Assembly (NCBI RefSeq): GCF_000012865.1
Contig: NC_007503.1
Span: 558,001-622,000 of the forward strand
From: Carboxydothermus hydrogenoformans Z-2901
Lineage (GTDB): Bacteria; Bacillota; Z-2901; Carboxydothermales; Carboxydothermaceae
DNA length: 64,000 nt
Direction of reading: 5' to 3'
A model generated the notes under the pieces. It saw only the letters and a program-made list of their open reading frames with translations. It ran no database searches and was not told the DNA's origin. Numbering within the stretch: the stretch's first letter is position 1; each line of letters opens with the position of its first letter. Made by a program: the position numbers and the translations under genes. Positions 1-8,298 of the stretch are shown piece after piece.

Positions 1-773
1 ACTGGGGTACCTTGCCGTTAGTTGAAATTGCCGGATCTTCTGCTCTAAAACGGGCTCCCAACATGGCGACCTGCGAAACCTGCCACCGTAAAGGTCCTGC
101 TTCCGAAGGATATACGGCCAATTCTGCAGGAAGTACGCCGGGAAATAATCGTGATACTCCTGTAAATCCTTCCTTCCCATTGACCCGGGTAGACAACACC
201 CTCTGCCAAAAATGTCACGAAAAAATCTATACCGGCTGGCTGCAAACTAAACACGCAAATCTAAGGGGAGATAGGGTAGACTGTCAGGATTGCCATACCG
301 GCGGCAGTGAACACGTAAAGTCGCCTTCAGGGACGTATATGGATAGCATTTCTGAGCTAAATTACCAGCAGCAGGTAGCAAAATGTGCAGGTGCCAATTG
401 TCACGGAAATACCAGTGATAGTTTAGCAAACATGGATTATAACAACGATACCATAAGCTTTGTAGACAGCAGCACTCCCCAGGTAAGAGAACATGTCAGC
501 AGTAAGCACTACAACGTAGGTGCGATGACCTGTACTACATGCCATAATCCTCACGGAGTAATTAAGCACAACAATCAAACCTATGAGTTAAAATACCAGC
601 CCAATTCCCTCTGTGCCTTTTGCCACGATTTAGGCGAATTTGCCGGTGCCTTTAACTGGGAAGATTATATGCCTCCGGTTCCAAGGGCAGCGGTAAATGG
701 TGCTGCCTATCATCTCCACTCTTTTACCTATAAAGAAGCCAATTTTCCCGGGTGGTTGGATAGTGATCATTAA
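1..773 (+). CDS. Multiheme c-type cytochrome, 5' end cut by window
   Basis: Extracytoplasmic electron-transfer cytochrome, seen only as its C-terminal part. The frame is open to the window edge (Tyr-Trp-Gly-Thr before the first TTG), and this stretch aligns with the interior of the next gene (both share AGSSALKRAPNM and CETCHRKGPA), so the TTG at 12 is not the true start. Six haem-type motifs are visible: CETCH, CQKCH, CQDCH, CTTCH, CAFCH and one expanded CX4CH (CAGANCH). CTTCHNPHG is the paired-CXXCH type found in respiratory multihaem proteins. It is a tandem paralogue of the 1113 gene, matching from its sixth haem onward. It ends in a strong terminator, so it is a separate transcription unit. 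Redox partner is unknown; metal or extracellular electron transfer is an inference. Confidence 0.85.
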   Translation, partial: WGTLPLVEIAGSSALKRAPNMATCETCHRKGPASEGYTANSAGSTPGNNRDTPVNPSFPLTRVDNTLCQKCHEKIYTGWLQTKHANLRGDRVDCQDCHTGGSEHVKSPSGTYMDSISELNYQQQVAKCAGANCHGNTSDSLANMDYNNDTISFVDSSTPQVREHVSSKHYNVGAMTCTTCHNPHGVIKHNNQTYELKYQPNSLCAFCHDLGEFAGAFNWEDYMPPVPRAAVNGAAYHLHSFTYKEANFPGWLDSDH

Positions 774-789
774 AAAATAAAGTGAAAGT

Positions 790-815
790 AGCGGGGATAG
801 TTCCCCGCTTTTTTT
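790..815 (+). terminator. Intrinsic terminator after first cytochrome gene
   Basis: Perfect 8-bp stem (AGCGGGGA at 790-797 with TCCCCGCT at 802-809), 4-nt loop, then a run of T to 815. Confidence 0.9.
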
Positions 816-1112
816 GTGGTAAAAATAACAAATCGAAATATTACATATAAAAAAATAGAATTAATACTGCGAAAATAAAAGAAAAATTTGCAAAAGCTTG
901 ATAATTAAAGAAAAATAGCATTTACGGAATTTTTGCTGCAATAAATCTAACTTATCGATATAAATAACATTTAAAACAAAGATAAAGGAAATATTTACCA
1001 AAACATCTAATTAATAGCATAAAAATAATAATGCCTGTACGGATAAACCGCCGGGAAAGGAGGGAAGAGGTAATACGGCGCATCCGGAATTAAAGGAAAG
1101 GAGGAGGAAGTA
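816..1112 (+). other. Intergenic region, AT-rich, with a structured 3' leader
   Basis: About 300 bases without a gene. The first 210 bases are very AT-rich and hold no ORF or clear promoter that I can defend. The last 80 bases before the 1113 start are more GC-rich and contain the nested hairpin listed separately, followed by the GGAGGAGG ribosome site. Confidence 0.6.
1040..1086 (+). promoter_or_regulatory. Candidate structured 5' leader of the cytochrome pair
   Basis: Two nested helices: CGGAT (1040-1044) with ATCCG (1082-1086), and inside it CGCCG (1049-1053) with CGGCG (1076-1080), enclosing a purine-rich loop containing GGAGGG. It does not match the c-di-GMP (GEMM) core that precedes cytochrome genes in some bacteria. 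It could be a regulatory leader or a decoy ribosome-site loop; the function is unknown. Confidence 0.35.
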
Positions 1113-3122
1113 TTGAAGGGGAAGATTAAGGTATTGTGTTTACTGATTTTAGCCCTGCTGATTTTAGGGTCCAACGCTTACGCCGCCCAGCTTTTGACGG
1201 GCGACACCTACGCCCCTACGGTAAAGAAAGTATATGACGAGCAGAGGGGCATGGTAAGTAAGTTTAATGCCGATGATAAAACCTATTACCCCAATGAAAT
1301 TTATTTACCCAATGAAGCCAATCCTGCCAATTACCGCATTCACACCAACTATTCCAAAAACACCGACGCCTGTGCGGCCTGCCACGCCACCCACACGGCG
1401 GTAGGTCAAACCCTTTTACAGTGGGGAACGGTGTACGACACCTGCATGGCCTGCCATGACGGCACCATCTCGACCACCTATGATGTGCAAATGGGAACCA
1501 TCGCCACTACCCAAAAGCCCACCTACGGCGGAATGTTTGGCAGCGGCAATGAAGATTCCCTCTCCAACCACTTGGTCACCGGAGCGGTTCAGATTTTCGC
1601 TGCCCCCGGGGGAAACGTTACCGGCAACTATGAAACCAACGACACTCCCGACAAAGCCGGTGCCACTGCCTGGGATATTACCTTTGGCTGTGAATCGTGC
1701 CATAGCCCCCACGGCTTGGGCGGTAACGCCCGAATCCTAAACCCCAACGTCAATGCTTACAGCTACCTGAACTACAAGTCCAATGTGGCGTATGTTTATA
1801 ATTCTGCTACCGGTTATTACGAAAACAGCCAGAAATATCAGTGGGTCAGAAGCTATCCTTACAATAAAGGCACCCAGGTCTGGGTAAACGGTCAGTTAAA
1901 GACCGAAGGGGTGGACTACCTTTTGGACGGTACCAGCGGCGAAACCAGGATTAAATTACTCCAGGGAAACGGCAGCGTAACGGTAGTATATGCCTACTTC
2001 TATCCCGCTTTGCAGGTAAAAATGGAAGTAAAAAATTATCTGCAGTCCGGCGAATCCGTCCAGCACACTTCCGGAATCAACCAGTTCTGCGGAGCCTGCC
2101 ACACCGACTACAACACCGATACCGGGGATATCGACACCAGCACCGGCTCTTCGGATAAATTAACCGGCCACTACACCGAAGCCTACCGGCACCAGGTTGG
2201 CTTTAAGGTGGACGAGTTTAAAGCGTTCTTACCCTTGACCAACATGGTTTACGAAAAGCGGAGTAACGGCGATGTCATGACCTGCCTCACCTGCCACTAT
2301 GCCCACGGTGTAAGCAAGGAATTCTGGAAGCGGACGCTACTGGACAGCACCAAAGCAGCCGTATACGGCTACTGGAGCGAGGTAGGAGAGAATGGTTTAA
2401 AAGAGCTTGCCGGGTCTTCGGCGTTAAAGCGGGCGCCCAACATGGGGACCTGTGAGACCTGCCACCGGAAAGGCCCCGCGGCTGAAGGCTACAACGCCAA
2501 TACCGGACAAAGCGTAAGTGTAACCGCCACCACTTACGAAAGCCAGACGGGAGCTACGGCGGTGGGCAGCGGCAAATGCCAGTCCTGCCACCCGAAATAT
2601 TATACCGGCTGGAGTAAAACCGCTCACTTTGACAACGGCGTAGGCTGCGAAGCCTGCCACGGAAACGGAAGCCTTCACGTCAAAGCCCCCAACAGCCGAA
2701 ACATCACCAACCCTGCTACAAAGAACGTAGAAGGGAAGGTTGACACCTGCGGTACCGCAAACTGTCACGGTAAAGGAGCAACCAAGAGAACAGAAATTTA
2801 TGATTTTGGCGGTGTAAGTGAAAGCATAATTTACTACAGTGAAGCCATGAGTCAGGTGCAGGAATTTAAGGAAAGCAAGCATTACAGTAAAGGCGGTGTT
2901 TACTGTTCCACCTGCCACAACCCGCACGGCATGATAGCGGATAAGAACGGAATCGAAAAGCAGCTAAAATACCTGCCGAACGCTTTATGCGGCAGCTGCC
3001 ATGATACCGGAGCGGCCTTTGACTGGGCAACCTTTATGCCGAAGGTAGCAAGAAGCGATGGAAGCGACCAGGCTTTACACAGCTTTACGGCCTTTGAATC
3101 GGAAATGCCGGGTTTAAGATAA
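1113..3122 (+). CDS. Secreted multiheme c-type cytochrome (11 haem motifs)
   Basis: A 669-residue exported cytochrome. It starts at a TTG placed just behind AAAGGAGGAGG; the N-terminus is a clear signal peptide (basic start, LLILALLILG core, AYAA cleavage region). I count ten CXXCH motifs (among them CAACH, CMACH, CESCH, CLTCH, CETCH, CSTCH and CGSCH) and one CX4CH (CGTANCH), so up to 11 haems. Several are followed by PHG or AHG, as in the paired-CXXCH family. The C-terminal half is paralogous to the gene at the window edge, including the odd CX4CH at the same relative position. Only 17 bases separate it from the next cytochrome gene, so the two are probably one operon. Likely role: periplasmic or cell-surface electron conduit; substrate unknown. 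Confidence 0.88.
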   Translation: MKGKIKVLCLLILALLILGSNAYAAQLLTGDTYAPTVKKVYDEQRGMVSKFNADDKTYYPNEIYLPNEANPANYRIHTNYSKNTDACAACHATHTAVGQTLLQWGTVYDTCMACHDGTISTTYDVQMGTIATTQKPTYGGMFGSGNEDSLSNHLVTGAVQIFAAPGGNVTGNYETNDTPDKAGATAWDITFGCESCHSPHGLGGNARILNPNVNAYSYLNYKSNVAYVYNSATGYYENSQKYQWVRSYPYNKGTQVWVNGQLKTEGVDYLLDGTSGETRIKLLQGNGSVTVVYAYFYPALQVKMEVKNYLQSGESVQHTSGINQFCGACHTDYNTDTGDIDTSTGSSDKLTGHYTEAYRHQVGFKVDEFKAFLPLTNMVYEKRSNGDVMTCLTCHYAHGVSKEFWKRTLLDSTKAAVYGYWSEVGENGLKELAGSSALKRAPNMGTCETCHRKGPAAEGYNANTGQSVSVTATTYESQTGATAVGSGKCQSCHPKYYTGWSKTAHFDNGVGCEACHGNGSLHVKAPNSRNITNPATKNVEGKVDTCGTANCHGKGATKRTEIYDFGGVSESIIYYSEAMSQVQEFKESKHYSKGGVYCSTCHNPHGMIADKNGIEKQLKYLPNALCGSCHDTGAAFDWATFMPKVARSDGSDQALHSFTAFESEMPGLR

Positions 3123-3139
3123 GAGGGGAGGGAAAATAA

Positions 3140-5683
3140 TTGAGGAAAAGGTATAAAGTAAGTTTAATTGCCGTCATTACCTGCCTGGCCCTGCTGCTTA
3201 CCGCAGCAGCGGCCTTCGGCTACCGGCAGTTTGCCAAAGACCCGATGACCCAGCAGTCGTTAAATTGTGCAACTACCTGCCACTATACCCAAAAAGCCTC
3301 GGATATCGGTAGCCTTCCCTATGCCAAGGTCGTTAACTACGCTATAGTGAAAAATATATTCTCCTTGGCCAAAGGGAAATTTTACCCCAAAAAACCGATT
3401 ACCAATAAAGAGTTCCACGATGCAGTGGAAAAAGCAGCAGGAAACACCACTTTGGCCGATGGCATAATTCCCGAAGATAACAAAAATTTTAACCGTTCCA
3501 AACTTGCCGATTACCTGGCAAGATTGACCGGAGCTACTACTTCCGGATACTTAGGACAAAGAATTAAGGACTTCAACGGCAATCGCAATTTAGCCTGGGC
3601 AATCTATAATGGTTACATTCCTATTTCAAAGACCGACAGCAATAATAATTTTTACGCCTATCCCTCCGCAATGGTCACCCGGGCGGAAGCAGCTTATGCT
3701 ATCGTAACTGCAGGACTAATCAGGGCTAATGCCGATTCCAAGCCCACGCCTGTTGCCAATAATTCAAAGCACAGGGATATAACCCAGGATTTTCTTACCT
3801 GGGTCCAGAATAATCCAACTGGTACCTCGGCTGAGTTTTGCTTGACCTGCCATGGACCGGGTACAGGTAAATGGAACTCCATCAAGAACATCGTTTACAC
3901 CAACCACTATTTAAACCGCACCTTCACCAAAAACGGCGATACGATTTTCTGGATGGCCTACCAGTTTGGGCAAATGGGCAATCCTAAACTGCCTTTAGAC
4001 CTCTACATGAATCAGGATAATCTTCACAATGCGGCCCGGCAAAATCCTGACCTCGCCCAAATCGAAGGCTTCAGGGAAGTGGGCTTTGGTCCGGGACAGC
4101 TGCAGTTTGGCATGTACAACCGCCTCTGCGGTGCTCCGGAAACCTTCGGCTACCAGAGTTTCCTGGGCCGCTGGGTTGGAACCAGTGGTTCCCGGGCTGC
4201 CGGCTGCGGCCGCTGCCATATCGGTTACGGTATTAAATCCGGGCCGGCCGACCCCAACTACAACACCGGCCTCTTTAACCAGCTTTCCGGTGATGTTGAC
4301 TTTGCTATCCTTGAATATGTCAAAGATATCGACTGCCTCCTCTGCCATGCCGACCAGTACTATGTCAGTAAGGGAGCGGCCCGAAATGTCAAAGTGGTAA
4401 ATGGTAAGGCAACCATCTATACCGTAGGGGAAGTTTATAACGGCCAGGATCCGAGCATTACCAATCCTCAGCAAAAAGTCTTAACCGCGATAGCTTCCGT
4501 TTACAAGAAGCCCACCGCCAACGGCTGTGCGGTTTGCCACGACTTCCCGGCGGACGGTCCGGCCTATAAACGGGGCTTCTGGCACGACCTTGATGTTCAC
4601 TTAAAAGATGATAAGCTCTCCTGTGTGGACTGCCATCCGGGTGGTGCCTGGACACCGGCTTTAGGTGACACCACCGGACAGGGAGTATATAATAAGCACC
4701 AGTTCGTCATCGGTCCCATGCCCGACCTCTACACCCCCAATGATGGTCAGCGGGCCAAACAGTGCGTTGAGTGCCATACCGGCACGGTGCATGCCAATCA
4801 GGTTATAAACGACCACGGGCGGCGCTTGGACTGCCGCACCTGCCACATCAGTAAAGACTATGGCTTGGATTTCAGAGACTTTAGCAATCCCGAAAGAGAA
4901 GCAGCGGATGGAATATATGAACCCAAAGATTATGTGTTTAACAACTGGAGCGATTCCTCGTTATACAACAATAATTCCCATGAATACCGCGGAAGTTACG
5001 GTACACCCACTTTAAATTTCAAACGGCAGGATTACGAACACATGATGCGGTTTGGCGTCCGGCCCATTGGGGACATCTTTGATGAAGGGAAACTTTTAGG
5101 AAGTATGGGTAAAATGAATTATCCGCAGAACCCTGCGGCCAAGATTCAGCCTTTCCACCGGGTAAACATCAAGATACCAATGGCCTTTGGCGATGTTTAC
5201 TTTAAGGCTATTGGCAAAGACTTTGCCAACTTTCCCTTCATGCTGCCCTTTGATAAGAAGTATTATGCCGAAACCGGCGATATCATACAGTCGGTTTATC
5301 AGGGAATTTACAAGCTTAAGACCTCCTTTATGCCGGCTTATGATATGAGCAATCAAATTTATTTTGGCGAGCAGAAAGTACCTAAATATGACGGCTATAC
5401 CGCGCACATGATTTACTTTAACATGTTAAACGAAAATATCATGACCAATCCGCGGATGTCTATGACTCCAACTTCAAAAGGGAACAAACCCTTTAATATG
5501 AGCGGCTACTTTGAGTTTTACGGCTTAATGCAGATGGACCACACGATACTTCCGGCAAGCGAAGCTTTAACCTGTGTTGATTGCCACAGCGCTACCGGCC
5601 GGGTAGCAATAGCTACTGATAGTTGGAAAAGCCTTGGCTATTCCGCAAAACGCAGCCAGCTTTTAATCTTCACCAAAAAATAA
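3140..5683 (+). CDS. Large multiheme c-type cytochrome with SLH-like N-terminal segments
   Basis: 847 residues, TTG start behind GAGGGGAGGG, N-terminal signal peptide or membrane anchor (residues 7-26). Haem motifs: eight CXXCH (CLTCH, CGRCH, CLLCH, CAVCH, CVDCH, CVECH, CRTCH, CVDCH) plus an unusual CX3CH (CATTCH, residues 43-48) right after the anchor. Residues about 60-100 and 140-194 resemble S-layer-homology repeats (YAKVVNYAIV with FYPKKPITNKEF; LAWAIYNGYI with AMVTRAEAAYAIV), which would attach it to the cell wall. The middle and C-terminal part (about 230-830) carries the remaining haems. In Gram-positive metal reducers, S-layer-linked cytochromes carry electrons outwards; that role here is inferred. 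Followed by a terminator. Confidence 0.82.
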   Translation: MRKRYKVSLIAVITCLALLLTAAAAFGYRQFAKDPMTQQSLNCATTCHYTQKASDIGSLPYAKVVNYAIVKNIFSLAKGKFYPKKPITNKEFHDAVEKAAGNTTLADGIIPEDNKNFNRSKLADYLARLTGATTSGYLGQRIKDFNGNRNLAWAIYNGYIPISKTDSNNNFYAYPSAMVTRAEAAYAIVTAGLIRANADSKPTPVANNSKHRDITQDFLTWVQNNPTGTSAEFCLTCHGPGTGKWNSIKNIVYTNHYLNRTFTKNGDTIFWMAYQFGQMGNPKLPLDLYMNQDNLHNAARQNPDLAQIEGFREVGFGPGQLQFGMYNRLCGAPETFGYQSFLGRWVGTSGSRAAGCGRCHIGYGIKSGPADPNYNTGLFNQLSGDVDFAILEYVKDIDCLLCHADQYYVSKGAARNVKVVNGKATIYTVGEVYNGQDPSITNPQQKVLTAIASVYKKPTANGCAVCHDFPADGPAYKRGFWHDLDVHLKDDKLSCVDCHPGGAWTPALGDTTGQGVYNKHQFVIGPMPDLYTPNDGQRAKQCVECHTGTVHANQVINDHGRRLDCRTCHISKDYGLDFRDFSNPEREAADGIYEPKDYVFNNWSDSSLYNNNSHEYRGSYGTPTLNFKRQDYEHMMRFGVRPIGDIFDEGKLLGSMGKMNYPQNPAAKIQPFHRVNIKIPMAFGDVYFKAIGKDFANFPFMLPFDKKYYAETGDIIQSVYQGIYKLKTSFMPAYDMSNQIYFGEQKVPKYDGYTAHMIYFNMLNENIMTNPRMSMTPTSKGNKPFNMSGYFEFYGLMQMDHTILPASEALTCVDCHSATGRVAIATDSWKSLGYSAKRSQLLIFTKK

Positions 5684-5708
5684 GATGGCTTTAAAAGGAC
5701 TAATTTAG

Positions 5709-5742
5709 CCCTCGGAATAAATTTTCCGGGGGTTTATTTTTT
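5709..5742 (+). terminator. Intrinsic terminator of the cytochrome operon
   Basis: Nine-bp stem (5709-5717 with 5724-5732, one T-G wobble), 6-nt loop and a T-rich tail. Confidence 0.8.
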
Positions 5743-5906
5743 GATTTTTAACCGTATAAAAGTAAAATATCAGCAGATGGTGGTTTAACCAAGGCTTTAG
5801 AAAATGGTGCAAAAGAATAATTTTTTATAAACATTTCGGCAAAAAAGATTAAAATTTCTTTTAATACCCCAAAAAATCTTATACGATAAAAAGGGGGAGC
5901 TAAAAA

Positions 5907-6125
5907 ATGAAAAAAAGAAAAAACATTAAATTGCTTTATTTTGTAGTTTTTGGAGCTTTACTTATCTTACTCTTCTACCAACAAGGTTTTCGCCTGCCCA
6001 GACTTTCCAGTATCAAGCATCTAATTGTTTATTTAATGGGGGTTCTGGGAATAATCCTTATTATGATTGGCCTGCGCCGGCAGATGGAGAGAAACCATCC
6101 CGATGATGACGAAGATGAATTATAG
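5907..6125 (+). CDS. Small two-helix membrane protein, unknown function
   Basis: 72 residues, ATG behind AAAAAGGGGGAG, a good ribosome site. Two hydrophobic segments (residues about 8-26 and 37-57) separated by a short basic loop, and a very acidic C-terminus (DDDEDEL). Basic ends and loop fit an inner-membrane hairpin. I do not recognise the family. It stands alone between the cytochrome terminator and the metal-uptake operon, so context gives no role. Confidence 0.6.
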   Translation: MKKRKNIKLLYFVVFGALLILLFYQQGFRLPRLSSIKHLIVYLMGVLGIILIMIGLRRQMERNHPDDDEDEL

Positions 6126-6240
6126 GGTGCAATTAAATTGGTGGTAGGTGGTAGGAGGTTGGATAGGTGGTTCTGACCTGGGAAGACAAATGCTGGTTAT
6201 AGCCGACACTGCATTAAAGGCGAAGGTATTTAAAATCCCC

Positions 6241-6269
6241 TTGACTCGGTAAATTTACAGGTATAGATT
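6241..6269 (+). promoter_or_regulatory. Possible promoter of the metal-uptake operon
   Basis: TTGACT (6241-6246), 17-nt spacer, TAGATT (6264-6269), about 40 bases before the Fur-family gene. The -35 is good and the -10 is weak. A self-binding operator would be expected here, but I cannot identify one. Confidence 0.35.
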
Positions 6270-6310
6270 AATTTTTAGATAGGAATAATTACGATGTAGG
6301 TGGGAATACG

Positions 6311-6733
6311 ATGAATGTAAGAGAAGCATATAAAATTTTACGGGATAAGGGCATAAAGATTACACCGCAGCGGCAGGCGCTTTTAGAGCTTTTTGCCGAT
6401 GAAAAAAGCTATACCGCCCGGGAGATTGCCGAAAAATTGCGCCGGCATTACCCTGGTTTTAGTTTCGATACCGTTTACCGTAACTTAAAGCTTTACTGCC
6501 GGTGCGGGATTTTAACCGAGACCATGGCGCCGGACGGGATAGCCCGCTTTTCCTTAAATACCGGACAGCACCGCCATTATTTCACCTGCCTTGCCTGCGG
6601 GGAGAAAGTGGCCCTGGAATCGTGTCCTATTGAAGAAAATAAATTTAACCTTCCGGGAAAAGTGGGGACGATAACGTATCACCGGATTGAACTTTTTGGA
6701 AAGTGTGCAGCCTGCGAGGAGGGGAAAAAGTGA
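6311..6733 (+). CDS. zur: Fur-family metalloregulator, probably zinc-type (Zur)
   Basis: 140 residues, the usual Fur length. The N-terminal winged helix (about 1-80) holds the family signature ITPQRQALLELF and FDTVYRNLKLY (recognition helix). The C-terminal dimer domain has HRHYFTCLACG and, near the end, CAAC: the two CXXC pairs of the structural zinc site. The stop codon overlaps the GTG start of a zinc/manganese-type ABC binding protein, so regulator and transporter are one operon. This gene order favours zinc (Zur) over iron or peroxide sensing, but manganese cannot be excluded from sequence alone. Confidence 0.78.
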   Translation: MNVREAYKILRDKGIKITPQRQALLELFADEKSYTAREIAEKLRRHYPGFSFDTVYRNLKLYCRCGILTETMAPDGIARFSLNTGQHRHYFTCLACGEKVALESCPIEENKFNLPGKVGTITYHRIELFGKCAACEEGKK

Positions 6734-7611
6734 AGCGAGTACTTGCGCTGGTTTTAGTTTTTACTTTATTTGTACTTTCGGGCTGTTCCAATGCCCGGAC
6801 GGCTTCTACAACCGATAGCGGTAAGCCTTTGATTGTTACTTCAATTTATCCCTATGGTGAGCTTGCCCGGGAGATTGCCGGGGATAAAGCTGAGGTTACG
6901 GTTTTAGCCCCTCCTGGAGCCGATGCCCATGATTTTGAACCAAAACCTTCCGACCTTTTTACCCTGAGGAAGGCCGATTTAATCATCTTAAATGGTGGGG
7001 GCTTAGAGCCCTGGGCCGGAAAGATAATCAAGCTTTTAGGAAAAGATAAGGTTATTGAAGCGGAAAAAATTTTGGAAGGCAAAGTAAAAAAAGACGATCC
7101 CCATTACTGGCTATCTTTGATATTTGCCCGCAAAATAGCCGAAGCTATTAAGGATAATTTAGTAACGCTGGATCCGGGAAATAAAAGCTACTATGAGGAA
7201 AATTACCGCAAACTTGCCGATAAACTTTATGAGCTGCATTTGGCGATGGTGGATCTTACCTCGGACCTAAAAACCCGCAAGATTTTTACCCTGCACCGGG
7301 CCTTTGGTTATTTTGCAGCCGATTACGGTTTACAGGAAATTTCCCTGATGTCCGGAAAGGAAGCGGAAGCAACCGTTGGCGATATTGAAAAGTTTATGAA
7401 AGAATTTTCGGCGGAAGGTTGTGAATACGTATTTTTTGACCCGGTTTTTGGTAAAAAGGTTGCGGAAAAAGTTTCTGAAAACTACAGGGTGAAGTTTATG
7501 CCCCTTTATACTTTAGAAGGAGTTGATGAAACCCTAAAAGGTAAAAGCTATTTAGAATTAATGCAGGAGAATATTGAAACTTTGCGCCTTGTTTTAGGAG
7601 GAGATGATTAA
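6730..7611 (+). CDS. znuA: Metal ABC transporter, substrate-binding lipoprotein (ZnuA/TroA family)
   Basis: 293 residues from a GTG (6730) that overlaps the regulator stop and sits behind GAGGAGGGG. The lipobox LSGC is at residues 18-21, so the protein is anchored on the outer face of the membrane. It has the cluster A-1 fold features: TSIYPYGELAREIAG, then the metal ligands His in GADAHDFEP, His in DDPHYWL, His in FTLHRAFGY and an Asp in FFDPVFG. The His-rich loop of many ZnuA proteins is missing. First transporter gene of a binding protein, ATPase and permease set; zinc is likely, manganese possible. Confidence 0.85.
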   Translation: MKRVLALVLVFTLFVLSGCSNARTASTTDSGKPLIVTSIYPYGELAREIAGDKAEVTVLAPPGADAHDFEPKPSDLFTLRKADLIILNGGGLEPWAGKIIKLLGKDKVIEAEKILEGKVKKDDPHYWLSLIFARKIAEAIKDNLVTLDPGNKSYYEENYRKLADKLYELHLAMVDLTSDLKTRKIFTLHRAFGYFAADYGLQEISLMSGKEAEATVGDIEKFMKEFSAEGCEYVFFDPVFGKKVAEKVSENYRVKFMPLYTLEGVDETLKGKSYLELMQENIETLRLVLGGDD

Positions 7612-7613
7612 AT

Positions 7614-8298
7614 TTGGGGCTAGAAGTTAAAAACCTCTCTGTAAATTACGGCGGTGAGCCGGTATTAGAGGATATAAATTTTTCATTAAAGGAAGGGGAT
7701 TTTCTTTTGGTTCTGGGAAAAAACGGGGCAGGTAAGTCTACCCTGTTAAAAGCGATTGTTGGGGAGATTCCTTACTTCGGGATTATAAAGACCTTTAACC
7801 ATAAAATTGGTTATGTGGCGCAGAAAATTCCCGGGACCATCCCCTTTCCGGTTACCGTGGAAGAATTGGTGCTGGCCCGGAACGCTGAAGGGAAAACCAA
7901 AATTATTTTACAGTAAGGAAGACCGGGAAGTTGCCGTAGAAGCGCTTAAGGCTACCAACCTTCTTAATAAAAGGAATAGACTCTTAGGAAACCTCTCCGG
8001 CGGGGAGCTAAGGCGGGCGTTTATTGCCCGAGCGCTGGCGGGAAAAGCCGATTTGTTATTGTTAGATGAACCCACCAGTGGTCTTGACCAGATGAGCCGG
8101 AAAGAATTGTATCAGGTGTTAAATACTTTTTTCAGAGAAGACACCATTATTTTAATGGTTACCCATGATCCAAAGGAGATAAAAATTTTAGGGAATAAAG
8201 TGCTGCACATAGATAAAAAAGCGTTGTATTTTGGGGATAAAGACGGCTATCTTGCAGGGGAGGAAAGGGAACTTGGATTTGAATGTTGTCCAGAATAG
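7614..8298 (+). pseudogene. znuC: Metal ABC transporter ATPase (ZnuC-like), interrupted by a frameshift
   Basis: Two overlapping frames together make one normal ABC ATPase of about 228 residues. Frame one (TTG 7614 to a stop at 7914-7916) carries Walker A GKNGAGKS and the Q-loop region. The second frame carries the signature LSGGELRRAF, Walker B LLLLDEPTSGLD and the H-loop VTHD. The shift is explained by one extra A in the AAAA run at 7893-7896: with three As the reading continues GK-PKLFYSKEDREV. It is either a real single-base mutation, a sequencing error, or (less likely with so short a run) slippage. As written, the product lacks ATP-hydrolysing motifs, so the transporter would be dead unless corrected. 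The gene ends inside the permease gene. Confidence 0.82.

Noticed and set aside
12-773. Complete small cytochrome starting at TTG 12
   Set aside because: Homology with the neighbour continues upstream of the TTG to the window edge and there is no signal peptide, so the gene is truncated by the window.
1040-1086. c-di-GMP (GEMM-I) riboswitch before the cytochrome genes
   Set aside because: The conserved GGCAAACC and GGGACGCAAAGCC cores and the tetraloop-receptor are absent.
7807-8298. Separate gene for the second part of the ABC ATPase
   Set aside because: Its apparent start lies inside the first frame, has no ribosome site, and the two pieces form one canonical ATPase after removal of one base.
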